A stretch of 64,000 nt of DNA from Astrothelium macrocarpum (taxonomy: Eukaryota; Ascomycota; Dothideomycetes; Trypetheliales; Trypetheliaceae): positions 310,001 through 374,000 of the forward strand of contig JAGEMR010000020.1 of NCBI GenBank assembly GCA_021030915.1. Direction: 5' to 3'. Shown here piece by piece: positions 22,125-33,651 of this stretch. Both the position numbers and the translations under genes were made by a program. How positions within the stretch are numbered: position 1 is the first letter of the stretch; each line of letters begins with the position of its first letter. Under the pieces are notes generated by a model. It was not told the DNA's origin. It did not search any database and saw only the letters and a program-made list of their open reading frames with translations.

Positions 22125-23971
22125 TTAGATTCCTTCGACATGCACATTTGCATCTTTTTCACCCATGGCCGCATGCTGAGCTGCAACACCCACATCAATA
22201 ACATCCTCAAAGTTTGCGACCCCGAATAGCTCATCCATTCTTTCCAGGCTGATGCCCTTTGTCTCGGGCACGAAAAAGAAGGCAAATACTACCATGCTGA
22301 AGCAAAAGCAACCAAAGATGAAATACGTGCCATAGCCATTCGAACCAACCGTGTCCAACATCACTGGCGTCGAACGCGCGACTACCAGATTAAACAGCCA
22401 TTGTGTTGCCGCCGCCAGGCTCACATTTAGGCTGCGGAGCCGTGATGTCGGAATCTCTGAGACATAGATCCAGCACACAGGACCCCAGCCGAATTGGAAG
22501 AAGGCGGCAAAGAGATACACCATGACGAGAGCGACATAGCCTGCTGGGGGTACGCTTGCGCCTTCCTTGGGTGGGTCGAAGCGCACATAGAAGCCAAGGT
22601 AGAACATGGCAATACCCATGGCGATGCCAGTCCAAAGAAAGCTCTTCTTGCGGCCAAGTGTATCCGCGAGGAAGATGAGGAATAGACCACAAGATACCAT
22701 CTTGACTATGCCATAAATGCCAGTTGCAAAGAGGCTGTTGGCATTACCAGTGACCCCAAGATCGGTAAAGATTGTCGGCGCGTAATAATTTACCTATGTT
22801 TTTTTTTAGCTACCTGCAACGACCATGCAAGTTCGGCTTGAAGAATTCCACATACTGCGTTCGTTCCAGTCATCTGTTGACAGATCATGAGGAAAATAGA
22901 GATGCCAGCACGTTTACGGTTGCCTGGGATGGCTATCATCTCTCTTGCAAGTGACCACCACGAGTGGCTACCACCCACGCTTGCCAACTCCTCAGTCAGC
23001 TGCTTGCGCATCTCTACTAACTCGGCCTGGACATAGGGGTGATCGGCGGGAAGTTTGCGGACATGAGCTAGCACCTCCGTTGACTTGTCCCATTGATCAG
23101 TGCGAGCGAGCCAACGAGGAGATTCGTTGCAAAAGAGCATGCCACCGAAGAGGAGCAGCGCAGGAAGGCATTGCATTGCGAGTGGGACTTGCCATTGGCC
23201 ATTACCACTGATGTTGAGTAGAGCGCCATCTGTGTTGATTGTCAGCCGATTAGCTAGACTTCCTTTTGAGGGAGCATCATGATCGGCATACAATTGATCC
23301 AGAAGGCGATCATCGCACCCATCGTCTCGAACAACTGGTAAAGCCCAACCAGCATCCCCCGCACTGCGCGTGGTGCATTCTCAGAGATATACGTCGGCGT
23401 CAGCATCGTCGCGCCCCCCAAGCCTAACCCCTCTATCAGTCTTCCGGCATATAGACATCCTATATTTCCGCTGCTCGCAGCCTGCATCATGCCACCAATA
23501 GCGGCGAAAAAGGCAGCAGTCAGCAGGCCCGGCTTGCGACCGAATTTGTCGGCAATGGGGAAGGCGATGAGTGCGCCAGCAAAGGCACCGGCCTGCATCA
23601 CAGAAACGATATTGGCAGACAAATTGGCATCGGCGAGTTTGATGGCGGCTTTGGAGCCCAGCTTGGTGTAGCCAAACGCGCTGGACGAGAAAGTAGATTA
23701 GGTCGCAGTTTTCAAAGCAGAGATATGATCGCAGCTTACTCTTCAAAGGTGGTCATGGTGATGACACCGCTGATGATGCCAATATCCATGCCGAACAAGG
23801 TGCCACCAAAGCATGACTTTATTCTTCAAATCAGCACTCAAGCAGCCCCGAGAAAAGCCTGGGAAGAATTGGACTGACTGCACAAGCTAGCAGAAGAACA
23901 CGCCAGTTGTAGATCTCAGGCGGGTCCGTCTTCATGGCATCATTGCGCACAAAGGTCTGGAGGAAACCCAT
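22125..23971 (-). CDS. MFS sugar porter, quinate-permease-like
   Basis: Plasma-membrane symporter of the sugar porter family with 12 predicted membrane segments. Exons 23879-23971, 23740-23816, 23292-23680, 22856-23229 and 22125-22793 give 533 aa. Diagnostic motifs: the N-terminal DPPEIYNWRVLLLACA, DKFGRKPGL, GRLIEGLGLGGATMLTPTY, ESPRWLA, QQMTGTNAVNYYAPTIF (across the fourth intron), DTLGRKKS and VPETKGISLERMDELF. The EIYNWR start and overall pattern are closest to fungal quinate/hexose-type permeases, but the substrate cannot be read from sequence. The first intron ends in AAAG rather than CAG/TAG. No catabolic partner genes lie adjacent. Confidence 0.9.
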
Positions 23972-24962
23972 TTTGCAGGACGTGGTGCTGTTGACAGGCA
24001 AAGTGAAGCAGTGCAAGAGCTGGTGAAGCCCATTTTGTATATACACAGCTCTGGGCTTGAACGGGATTGGCAGGTGACAGCGAGCCGGGGATGACCGGTG
24101 TTTCCAACGGCCAGGCTCTGGGGTCTGGGGAGATGGTCGCGTGAATGGCTGGGTTCAAGGGTTCATGTGGGGTTGTTTTGTTTATCCCCGCCTGTCCTGC
24201 TGTCCGTGTGTTGTAGATATTCAGGCTAAACTTCGGCTTCAATTCCGATCTGCCTCGCATCACTGTCCGTGTCGCATGCAGGTACTTTTGGTTTCCGGGT
24301 AAAGCATGTTTGGTCGCTGTTTCACAGATCACAGAATACACTATACCCGATCTCTGTAATCGTCTATACCGTTCCAGATGTGCTTATAGCTTCGTTTTGT
24401 GAGCTAATTCCTTTGTCTATGTATAGATTCGTTTAGATGTTCAATAATAAGAATCAAAAACAGTCCTGTGTTTCGCGCGGAATGGCCTCTAGGACTGCCA
24501 CCCTTCTCTGTGTCCAGAATCTAGTTCTTGAATAATTTGGGGTTTCTTTGTATGCGTAAGGATGGAATCTGCTCGGTCTCGCGCATACGTGGGCTCACCA
24601 CTTCGGCGAGCTGCTAAAACAACATCTGTACGCTCATTTGGAGCATGTGCCGTACAATCCCCATTGCGGATGTGATTGAAATGGATTGAAAATTGCCGCC
24701 TTTCAATGATTGGAAAGTTGTCGATTTACCTGTGAAAGCAACTGGTATTGACACATATGATAGTAAGAAAACAATACTGATATCAGTAGGCCGATATTCT
24801 GAACCATCAGGAAATCATCAATCCGTCCTTGCCATGATGTTCCCTTCATGCTCTGTGCGACTTTTAACACGAAGCATGCGTCTTGGTTCATACACATTCG
24901 TTCAATGAACGCAATGCCTCAGACGCAGTAGTCGCGCATGAATTCAGCACATCCAGACGCAA
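23972..24962. other. Intergenic, permease promoter
   Basis: About 1 kb upstream of the permease and downstream of the RidA-like gene. Only unsupported frames were seen; no repeat was recognised. Confidence 0.4.
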
Positions 24963-25421
24963 TCATCGATTGCCTGCATCTTCCAGCTTTGTCAAAACAA
25001 CCATAGCCTCAAACTCACACAAAAACTTATCATCAGTCATTCCGAACACCCTGTTATAACAACTAGCAGGTCTGTGCCCATCTAACCATTTCCCAGCTTT
25101 GTCGACAATCAGTTCTAACGCTGCTCCTTCGCCTTGCTGTCCATCCAAGTCCTCAATGGCGGACTGCTTGATGTAGTACATGAAGCGAGTGATGTCGGTT
25201 TTCTTGGCGTCAATGTGTGTGAGACAGATATCCAGACGGCGAAAACAGACATCGAGTTGAGACTGCAAATCTGAGGGTGTGCTACCCGTGACAGGGTCTT
25301 CGGCAACTTGTCCTGCAATGGTATAGAGGGTTGAGGTATGGGACAGCGGAGCACCTGTGATTGCGGCATACAGGGGATTGGAGGCACCGAGACCCGGGGG
25401 ATCAATGAGTTTTACAGACAT
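24963..25421 (-). CDS. RidA/YjgF/UK114-like protein
   Basis: Single-exon gene of 152 aa starting MSVKLIDPPGLGA. RidA enzymes hydrolyse reactive enamine/imine intermediates from amino-acid metabolism. Family features seen: the hydrophobic strand then TLYTIAGQVAEDPVTGS, the helix DLQSQLDVCFRRLDICL, and C-terminal strand LCEFEAMVVLTKLE. The usual loop with a catalytic arginine after Pro-Ala is altered (HRPASCYNRVFGM), so canonical deaminase activity is uncertain. It may belong to the divergent fungal RidA-like subgroup. Confidence 0.8.
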   Translation of the reverse strand: MSVKLIDPPGLGASNPLYAAITGAPLSHTSTLYTIAGQVAEDPVTGSTPSDLQSQLDVCFRRLDICLTHIDAKKTDITRFMYYIKQSAIEDLDGQQGEGAALELIVDKAGKWLDGHRPASCYNRVFGMTDDKFLCEFEAMVVLTKLEDAGNR

Positions 25422-26734
25422 TGCCGATAAAGAAGAAATGGACAAGCCAGTAAATTATGTTGAATGCTTTGGCACGTCTCTGGAGTGAATTACGACAAAG
25501 TACTTGACGTGACATTGGAATGTAGAACAACTAGCTTATGTAAGTATATCACATGCTTACTTTAAAGCTAGTAAGCAGCTCCTTTTCTTCTCGCTAAGAC
25601 ACCTATATGGAGGCAATATTCGAGCGTTCGTAGCCTTGCTTATGCTGAGATAGTGAATGTAGCCGAAAGCTTGGATCGAGTCAGATCGTCTGAACCGCCT
25701 CAAGTATTGCTATTGTCTGAAACCTAGCCTTAGCTCATCCGAACCAACATGCGTTACTGAGGATTTTCAATTGGTCATACTGCAAAGGTAGTGGTACCAC
25801 ATCCAACTTTGGCCAAGACCCTACATCTCTCCTTTTGGAAGATCTCTCAAAATACCAGAATGTCTCCCTTGCTTACAAACAGATGTGCTCTGATGTCTCA
25901 TTGGAACATCTGGAGGGAGACTTATGAATGACCGGCCGAGACATCTTTTAATACATTTTGGAAGAAAGGACGCTTGGAAACAGAGCAGACAATGGACTTT
26001 TTTTCTTGGGCACAAAATAAGGCCAATTACAAAACCGTCGGGAACGTTTGGATGACGCACGGAGCTATCACAGTTTGATATGTTGTCCTTGTGGATGAGG
26101 TCAGTTCACTTCGAAATCCCCTTTTTTGAAACGATCAAAAGGAGCAAAAACCATGATCAATTTTGTGCTGGTAAATCATCCTATTCCAATTGGACATCCT
26201 AACGATTTGATCTTCATAGTGAGCCTTGAATGAAGACCCATAGTGATTACCGCTTGTTAAGTGAATAGTAAATGCCTCCAAGTATTTTGCAGAACATTAG
26301 CAAAGCCCGCCGAGATTTTGATTGCCGTCAACCCAGTACATTCCATTCTTGTTTGAGATGAAAGGATAAACTCAGCAGCGAAATCCTGGTGGGCTTGGAA
26401 GCTGGGCACCAGCTCTGGATATGTGTTTCAGGATGTCACATGCTTCAGGATCGCTTTGCTTGCGGTACTGCCCATTCGATATATCCACACTGGTCAGCCC
26501 TCAAGCATGATCATTCACGGCATCATTTAGACCGTGCAGGGAAAGAGACTGATATCAAAGGATAGCTTCGGGGGACACGTTCGGTGAGCGATGTATAAGA
26601 TGGTGCATATCTAGATTGATCCGAGGGTCCACGTAAAATTGTTCAACTCGACCGAATCGCCCGGGTTGTGTACAGTCTCAACGTTGCTTACATGTTTCGA
26701 CAGAGGACGGAGCAGTACCTGGAGGACGTTCTAT
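25422..26734. other. Intergenic, nothing recognised
   Basis: About 1.3 kb between the RidA-like gene and the MscL 3' end. Short frames only, with no similarity to known families and no RNA gene seen. Confidence 0.4.
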
Positions 26735-27432
26735 TCACCTGGAAGGAGCTTGTGTCTTATCTTCACGACCATCTTGCCAGCTTGTACAGTTGATGCATCT
26801 TTTTGCCTTTACGATAGAATCAGCAGATATTCTTTGCTTTCTTAACGAAATTGAATATAGCAAACCTTTTCGCTTATCTTCTTCCTGCAATACTTGCATT
26901 TGACTTTTCTCTTGACAATGTTATCTTTTGTTGCCCAACTATAAAACCTTGCTATCAAATACAGGCTTATAGTTATAATAAAGAACCTCACAATCTTATC
27001 GATGAAGGATCCCCATGCCAGAATGACAGCTCCATCGTCGAGAGCCTGTGAAGATGTATTGTAACCCTTCCTGGCGTTGGGCCCTCCCCGAAGAACAGAG
27101 AATTTGCCATCTAGATTCTTGTTGAGAAATGGGAGGAGTGATACGATAGGAAGGATTATATCAGACGTGAGGGAGGAAACGATCGCCGTGAAGGCAGATG
27201 CTAAGCTACAAGGGGCATTTAGAGGTTAGCAAGCGTAAGAGCTAATGTTATATCATAGCAAGGGACGTTTCAAGGGCTTAGAGACGACATACATTAGTCC
27301 AATTGCAACCTCCAATACATTGTCCGAAAAAGCGAAATCAATGAACCCATCCCAAGAGTTATGGATTCGACGACGCGCGTCTTCGCCTGCTCGCATCAAC
27401 GATTCACGGCCTTCCTCAAGTTGTATAGGCAT
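26735..27432 (-). CDS. MscL-type large-conductance mechanosensitive channel
   Basis: Model of 183 aa from exons 27293-27432, 26866-27205 and 26735-26806. The first membrane helix and MscL signature are clear (GFIDFAFSDNVLEVAIGLI then LASAFTAIVSSLTSDIILP), followed by a loop and the second helix (WGSFIDKIVRFFIITISLYL). MscL opens under membrane tension and releases solutes in hypo-osmotic shock in bacteria; in fungi its location and role are little defined. The C-terminus is a basic tail with a C-x2-C-x11-C-x2-C pattern (CKYCRKKISEKAKRCINC), ending TSWQDGRE plus a short tail. Intron 26807-26865 (AAAG acceptor) restores the second half of this pattern; without it the frame stops early. A likely ancient transfer from bacteria is inference. 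Confidence 0.87.
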
Positions 27433-27703
27433 GTTGAAAGTCCTTATCAAAGTGCAAGAGGATTCAGGTGACGAGCATTGATGGTAGCTCACAAGTGAAG
27501 ATGTGGTTCAAATCTGCAGTGATTCCTATTGTCGTAGCATTGACAAATTTGGTCAAAGACTACGCCTGTTTTCCGAATAGGAATCTTTAAGCGAAACGAA
27601 TAAATGCCTCGTTTCCCGGCATTAGTAACGTTAATGAGCCACTGCAGTTTTTCTCATTCATTTCATCAGAGACTATGGCGCTAAACTACAAACCTCTTTT
27701 CTT

Positions 27704-28813
27704 TTATATTCTAGCCTTCATGAATTCCCGACTAAACGGATAATCGATATAACCTTTAGGATCCCCCTTCGCGTAGTAGGTTGCCATATCGTGAGGCGTC
27801 AAATCGAGTCCATGCTCGATTCTAAAAGGTAAGTCTGGATTCGAGATGAAATATCTTCCAAATCCAATCATCACTGTCTTGTTTTGATAATCTTCTTCCA
27901 CCGCTTTTTTTGCTGTATCCGGCTCGAATCGACCAGTCAGAATGACCGGTCTATCATCTCCCCACGCCTTGAAAATATATTCCAGCTCCTCTGGTCCTGC
28001 ACCCTCTGGCTTGTCGCCTCTACTAGGCCGATTTCCAACAACAAGATGTATAAAAGCCAAATTTAGGCTACGCAATCCATCGATTAAGTGCCCAAACTGT
28101 AGCTCCGAATCCTTCATCCCCATGCCCTGGAATGTTGTAAAGGGTGATAGGCGGATCCCGGTTCGATCAGCGCCAATCGCATCAGCTACAGCTTTGGCGA
28201 CTGCCAATGCAAAGCGTGATCGATTTACGATATTTCCGCCCCACTCGTCTGCGCGTTGATTCGATACATCCTGGATGAATTGATCGACAAGGTATCCATT
28301 TGCGCCATGTATCTCAACTCCATCAAAGCCTGCGCGCACTGCGTTCTGCGCCGCCTTCGCGTACGTAGCGATCCATTTTTGGATTTCATCTCCAGTCAAG
28401 GCGCGCGGGATGTGCTTATCTGCCCCGTAAGGTATGGTGCTTGCGCCAGTAACATCATAGCCCTTGCGCTGCAGAAATGAAGGGTCGGCTGTGCGGCCGA
28501 GAGCCCAGAGTTGACAATAGACAAAGGACCGTCTGGCATGGACGACGTCGGTGATTTTTTTCCATGCGGCGATCTGTTCATCGCTCCAGATGCCCGGGGG
28601 TCGATCGTAACCCGCGGCTTCGTGGGAGATGAAAGTCGCTTCGCTCACAAGCAGAGTTCCAGGGACAGAGGCGCGCTGCTCATAATATTCAATCATCATA
28701 TTTGTGGGGATATGATTTTCATCGGCGCGAAAACGGGTGAGCGGAGCCATGGTCACACGATGGTTGACCTCACTTCTGCCCACTTGCAGGGGCGCGAATA
28801 GCGACGGTGTCAT
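27704..28813 (-). CDS. Old yellow enzyme family NADH:flavin oxidoreductase
   Basis: Single-exon gene of 369 aa, the usual length. An FMN-binding TIM-barrel ene-reductase that reduces activated C=C bonds with NAD(P)H. Motifs: MAPLTRFRAD near the N-terminus, the active-site His-Asn pair and Tyr in EIHGANGYLVDQFIQD, SNQRADEWGG, and the phosphate-binding end region (VILTGRF, IGFGRYFISNPDLPFRI). Physiological substrate unknown. Some fungal relatives sit in secondary-metabolite clusters, but the neighbours here do not suggest one. Confidence 0.93.
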   Translation of the reverse strand: MTPSLFAPLQVGRSEVNHRVTMAPLTRFRADENHIPTNMMIEYYEQRASVPGTLLVSEATFISHEAAGYDRPPGIWSDEQIAAWKKITDVVHARRSFVYCQLWALGRTADPSFLQRKGYDVTGASTIPYGADKHIPRALTGDEIQKWIATYAKAAQNAVRAGFDGVEIHGANGYLVDQFIQDVSNQRADEWGGNIVNRSRFALAVAKAVADAIGADRTGIRLSPFTTFQGMGMKDSELQFGHLIDGLRSLNLAFIHLVVGNRPSRGDKPEGAGPEELEYIFKAWGDDRPVILTGRFEPDTAKKAVEEDYQNKTVMIGFGRYFISNPDLPFRIEHGLDLTPHDMATYYAKGDPKGYIDYPFSREFMKARI

Positions 28814-29568
28814 CTCTTATGATGGATATCTTGTACCAACTGATCAAGCAGTGTTTTGGAGGAAATTGGTGTATATCTTTATCGAGATGTCGTTCTTGCA
28901 AGGGGATCCGCTACGTTTTATAGAAACGGAATTTGGTTAGTGTATCAAGCTGTTACTGCACGTCTTTACTCGACCATGGTGATTAGCGATGAGAATACAT
29001 ATTTGAGGGCAACGAATTAACTAACAGAGAAGTCTTAAATACTTGACTGCCACCATTACCTTGTCGTAAATTAATCAGCATTGAAGGAAACCCAGTAATC
29101 GTCCTCGGAAATATCGCTCTTAGCTTCTCCGAGAACAAGGGAACGAGCTGGACAACAATATTGGAAAAATATTTTAAATTATCGTTCTGTGTTTCATTAG
29201 TAAGATGTACAGGATTTGAGTGGCAGCACAGGGCGCTTAACCGATATGCCGACCACATTTGTCTTGGTTGCGCCAACAGAGACGGTACCAATACTACGTT
29301 CTTAGGAAGAGTTGTGCTAAATGGCTGACAACACATTCTGTTTTCAGCAAAGAGTATCCTGTGGCCGAACAGCGATGTTGCATTCAGTCGAATTGTGTAA
29401 ATACCAAATACGGTCCGGTCCAGTCAGCAAACAGAGACATGTCATGAGAGTGAGTTGATTAGTTTTCCCCATGACTTGATTTTTAAGCCCCCTCACATCT
29501 GGGGCCCTTCCCAAATGTTGACAGGCCAATATTGAGTTTGAGATGCCTTTAGCCCTGCCAGGTACATT
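28814..29568. other. Intergenic, nothing recognised
   Basis: About 750 bp upstream of the oxidoreductase and downstream of SIN1. No supported frame, RNA gene or repeat. Confidence 0.4.
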
Positions 29569-32238
29569 TCAAGACTTCATATCCTCGGCATAGTTGTAGT
29601 AAGGCGCAATGCCTTTTCTAATCTCTGCCACAATCTCCTGCGCTTCGCTAGGACTATTGGCCTCAAAGTCATACCTCTTTGTCTCTCGTTCACGGTACAC
29701 AGAGACCCTAACAGTCTTTGGATGCTTTCTACTGACTTTGCAACCAACAATATTACTGAAGCCTACGGTAGTAATCTTTCCCGTAGGCGCAGCTGCCCCA
29801 GCACCGGCACCGCCAGTCTCACCTGGCATAATGTGCATAAACTCGCCGTCAAGTAAAAGCACGCGGGGGTGCGATGGGGTGAAGGACATTGGTTGTTTAC
29901 GAACCACATTGTAGCGCTTGTAGTTGTTTTGCACAGCAGTGGCTGAACTCGTCACTCCCAGAGTATCGGCTGATTTCTGGGCAAGGGGATGGATTGCGCT
30001 GTTGACTTTTCTTCTTCCACCTTTGGTAGGTGTCCCGCCACTGCTGAGAAGTAGTGGCGCATTGGGAGACGAGCTTCCTGGTGATCCGCTTAGACCAAAG
30101 TCAGCCTCACCGATGAAGCGTTTCCGTGACAAATCGAGCGAAGCACGGTTGCCAAGTGCCTCAACAGTACGATCAGAGGGTGCAATTGTATTTGTACGGG
30201 ACACTCGTAGAATGAAGAGAGCTTTGTCTACATTAAGTTTCTTACAGACCTGGTCGAATATCTCGGCGATGTAAGTGTCAGTCGTAGCGTTAATCGTGGT
30301 GACGTGTGCGTTGAGATGATTGTCAACGAAATGGATTGTAATAGTCTTTTCAACACCCGTCCGAGGCGTGGCACTTGATGTCGCTGGAGCAGGCGCGTCC
30401 GCTAAATTTGTACTATCTTTACGAAGTGCCGAAGGTGCAAAGCTTGGCCCAGTAATCGGATTAGGAGATTTACCAAAGGCTGTAGGAAGAGATATTGGAG
30501 GTTCAGATTTCTTTCGTTGCGCCTCAGGTTGGATTCCAGAAGCATCAGAATTATTCTCAGCTACGATGGCAGCAGCAGCCGCTTCTTCGCTGAAAATGGG
30601 AGTCAGTCGTTCATTTTCCTTGAATTCGGAAGACTTGGCTTCTACAATGGCAAATTCATCCCATGGTTTATCTCTAGCTCGTGGACGAGCACCACGATTG
30701 TTGTTGGAAGTGAAATCTACGATGGGTTTCGTTCGTGATGGAGGCTCAAAATCATACTCGACTTCTCCGTCATCGACCATCCGCAGGACCCATTTGTTGA
30801 CATTCAACTTGTCTCCCTCAAGAGGGGGCTTCAATCCTTCCTCTGCATATCTCCACATGCTCAAGCCGATGACTTCGGCAACCGTGGTCGCCATTCCTTC
30901 TGTAGACGTCCGTTGCAACAAGACTTCAAACGGATCCTCAGGCTCGCTAGAAAACGGCGCGTAGATTTTGATATAAAGAGGGTTTGGGTCACCCTTTCCA
31001 GACAATACCGCAAATCGGTCAATTGGATTCGCCGGTTTCTTACTTTTGGCCTTGATAGCCATTGTTAGCGCACTTGAGGGCTGAACCATGCTGATGGGTC
31101 TTGGAGGAGGCAAAGCCTGAAGGCCGGCTGTGGCTTGCTTGGTCTTTCTTGGAGAGCTTTGCTGAGGGGTGATTGCAGGTGGTATATTCGGAGGCTCAGG
31201 GAGCGGCGAGGATGTTAGGCCCTCACCAGCTTCTTCGAGCAAAGAGTTGGAGTCTAAGCTGCCTTCTAGATCAGAAGATAAGTCGGAGTCCCCAGCATCC
31301 TCTTCCACTGGAGGCTCCAATTTGCTATCAACGCTTTCACCTTCATCCTCTTCGATTTGTTCTGCTAAAAGTCGACTGGCCTTGGCCGCATGGGAAGAAA
31401 TGACGGGCTTGCGCTTGAACAATGAAGGATCAAGCTCATTCTCCGAAGACATTTCACTGCTGGTAACTGTATCTGCTCTTCTTCGTCGCATTTGCTCTAC
31501 GGCGCCAAGGGAGCCTCGCCTCAGGCCCGGCGCGTCTGGTTTCTGTGATGGTGAAGTTATCATTACAGAAGGCTCATCCGGCCTGTGAATGTTTTGTATG
31601 GGAGAGGAACCAGCCCGTGACCGAAGAGGCATCTTTTGAAATTTGATTTGCTGCGATGGCCTTGCTTGCCCATCTCCATCCTCATCGCTGTCATCACTAA
31701 GATCACTGCTGTCTTCTTCTTCATGCTGCTCCTTGCGTCGTTTCTTTCTCGCATTGAGAGATGGTCCAACGGTGTCTTGGCTTCCTCCATGTCCAGTGAC
31801 CATCCCCCCTGCATCGTCCTCATCATCAAAGCTTCCACCCTGTAGAACGGCTGATCGGGGAGGAGCTTGAAAGTATTCGGATGTTATGGCGGTAGGTATT
31901 GGAGGTGAATAAGTTCGCTTGATCTCCGCGGTATTGGGTACCCAACCTGCATCGCGAAAGGCAGGATCATTGAGAACTGAAGCGTTTACATTGATCAATC
32001 GCTCTCCAACGCCGTCTTTAATGTGAGTGAGATATGCGGTTCGAAGCTGATATAGGGCGAATCTAACGACCTGTAAGCGTAAGCAGTACAAATGAAACAA
32101 CGAGAGCGTGCTCGCTTGGGGGCTAAGTGATTTGTACACAGATCCGAAAACTGAGAGAAATGCTCGGGTTCTCGAATCCGATGAAGGGTAAGATAAGAAG
32201 GAGTAAGAAACCTACTCTTCGCTCTGCAGAAGTGACAT
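29569..32238 (-). CDS. SIN1: TORC2 subunit SIN1/Avo1-like
   Basis: Scaffold and substrate-recruiting subunit of TOR complex 2 at the plasma membrane. Exons 32216-32238 and 29569-32062 give 838 aa. The 23-nt first exon (MSLLQSEE) joins via a 153-nt intron to FALYQLRTAYLTHIKDGVGE, matching the conserved fungal start. A long disordered, Ser/acidic section precedes the CRIM domain (DPFEVLLQRT to DGEVEYDFEPP). A Ras-binding-like domain follows (ITIHFVDNHLNAHVTTINAT), then a C-terminal PH domain (YNVVRKQPMSF, VLLLDGEFMHIMPGE, KTVRVSVYRERETKRYDFEA). It diverges from the PRCC-family gene with only 159 bp between start codons. Confidence 0.93.
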
Positions 32239-32397
32239 GATACTAATTGCGGACGTGATTGCGGAGGCGAACGTGGGGTCCTAGGTAGGTATGATGCCCA
32301 GTCGTTTTCTATTCACACAGCTTTGTTCCTGTCTACCCTTTTGAATTGGGGTTTTCAGATCCCAAACGCTGCCGCTCAGTCAATCCGAGTCATCAAA
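32239..32397. promoter_or_regulatory. Compact bidirectional promoter, SIN1 / PRCC-family
   Basis: Only 159 bp separate the two start codons, so 5' UTRs and promoters must overlap or be very short. A CCTAGGTAGGTA element at about 32280-32290 resembles motifs in other spacers of the window. Confidence 0.55.
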
Positions 32398-33651
32398 ATG
32401 GTTCTTGTTGGTTATTCAGATTCCGAAGATTCGGATACGGAGCAGTTGTCGAAACCTAAGCCCGCCGCTCAGTCTTTTTCGGACTCGTCAAAGTCTGCCT
32501 TTCCAAAAGTCGTGGATCCTTCTAATCCACGCAAGGTCAAGATCAAATTATCTACCGCGTCTGAGACACACGATGACGATATTGAGAAAGATGCGCCGCC
32601 AACGAAGAAGCTCCGAAGCGGTGGCGGAGCTTTTGCCGGGTTCAACTCTTTTCTACCTGCGCCCAAGAGAGCGAGCAACGGGACTGAGACCGGAAAAACT
32701 GGGTCTAAAGGAGGCGTAGGCAAAGGCCTCGGCAAAGGGTTAAATCTTAAAACAGGGGCTTCACCTGGCTTCAGTAGAGAGGTGGTTCTTGAGTCCAGCG
32801 TATACCAAGACCAGAATGGAACAGAAGCATCTGAAAATGGGAATGAGCTTGGCGAAAAAGAACACATAAGCGATGTGAACATCAATTCTTCAAAAGGGAC
32901 GGAGACCGAATCATTCACCGATGGGCTTGGATTTGCTGGAAAGCCAACGATGTTCAAGCCTCTGTCTGTTGGACGCAACAAGGGGAAAAAGAGCAAAAAG
33001 TCTACTGCTTCAGTCCATCTGATGGAGAGAACTGTGTCAGACTTTACACCATCTAAAACAAGTACGCCGGACAGTTTGCAACAATCTACACCACAAACCA
33101 AATCTCGAGCCAAAGTCTCACTGTTCTCTCTTGGTAATGATGACGAGCCTGAGGAATCTGTTGCTACAGCTGTTACCCACGATCCGGTTTCCGAGAAAGA
33201 ACACAAGTTCCAAATCCGTTCCGAGGATGCAGAAGCGTCCCTCACTGGTCCTTCATTCTCCAACTCTCCGGAACCGCCAGTTCTACCTGTTTTCGAACCC
33301 AAGGCTACTGACATTGCACCTGAATCCCTTACTGACCTTGCGTCTCATCTTCCTCCCTCTGCCCGCCGGCAACTTCTTGGCCGTCGCACAGCTTCCTCCG
33401 ACCCCTCCGCTGCTGGTCCTAAAATCCTCACATTCTCCCCAGCGACTGAGTATAGCTATAATGAATCGGTGCGCCACACTGCCGAAGCCGCCAATGCGCA
33501 ACCTCATCGTCCTGTGCGCGGAATCCCGTCTGGTCGTCATACGCTACAGCAATTGGTAAACAGCGCAGTGAGTCAGCAGGAAGCCTTGGAAGAACAGTTT
33601 GCTACCGGAAAAAGAAACCGACGGGAGGCTGGGGGACAGTATGGATGGTAG
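32398..33651 (+). CDS. PRCC-domain protein (mitotic checkpoint / splicing-associated)
   Basis: Single-exon gene of 417 aa from MVLVGYSDSEDSDTE, the typical PRCC beginning. Human PRCC binds MAD2B and is found with spliceosomal proteins; fungal relatives are mostly uncharacterised. Seen here: an N-terminal acidic SDSEDSD motif, a Gly-rich basic segment (KGGVGKGLGKGLNLK), long Ser/Thr-rich disorder, and the conserved C-terminal region (RGIPSGRHTLQQLVNSAVSQ, then KRNRREAGGQYGW). Likely nuclear. Convergent with the PKA gene, 690 bp away. Confidence 0.85.
   Translation: MVLVGYSDSEDSDTEQLSKPKPAAQSFSDSSKSAFPKVVDPSNPRKVKIKLSTASETHDDDIEKDAPPTKKLRSGGGAFAGFNSFLPAPKRASNGTETGKTGSKGGVGKGLGKGLNLKTGASPGFSREVVLESSVYQDQNGTEASENGNELGEKEHISDVNINSSKGTETESFTDGLGFAGKPTMFKPLSVGRNKGKKSKKSTASVHLMERTVSDFTPSKTSTPDSLQQSTPQTKSRAKVSLFSLGNDDEPEESVATAVTHDPVSEKEHKFQIRSEDAEASLTGPSFSNSPEPPVLPVFEPKATDIAPESLTDLASHLPPSARRQLLGRRTASSDPSAAGPKILTFSPATEYSYNESVRHTAEAANAQPHRPVRGIPSGRHTLQQLVNSAVSQQEALEEQFATGKRNRREAGGQYGW

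Noticed and set aside
22125..28813. Possible secondary-metabolite or quinate-catabolism cluster (permease, RidA-like, oxidoreductase)
   Set aside because: No backbone enzyme, dehydratase, dehydrogenase or zinc-cluster regulator is present; co-location alone is not enough.
32469..33314. 281-codon frame antisense to the PRCC-family gene
   Set aside because: Exact shadow of the sense coding region; the sense protein has clear family motifs.
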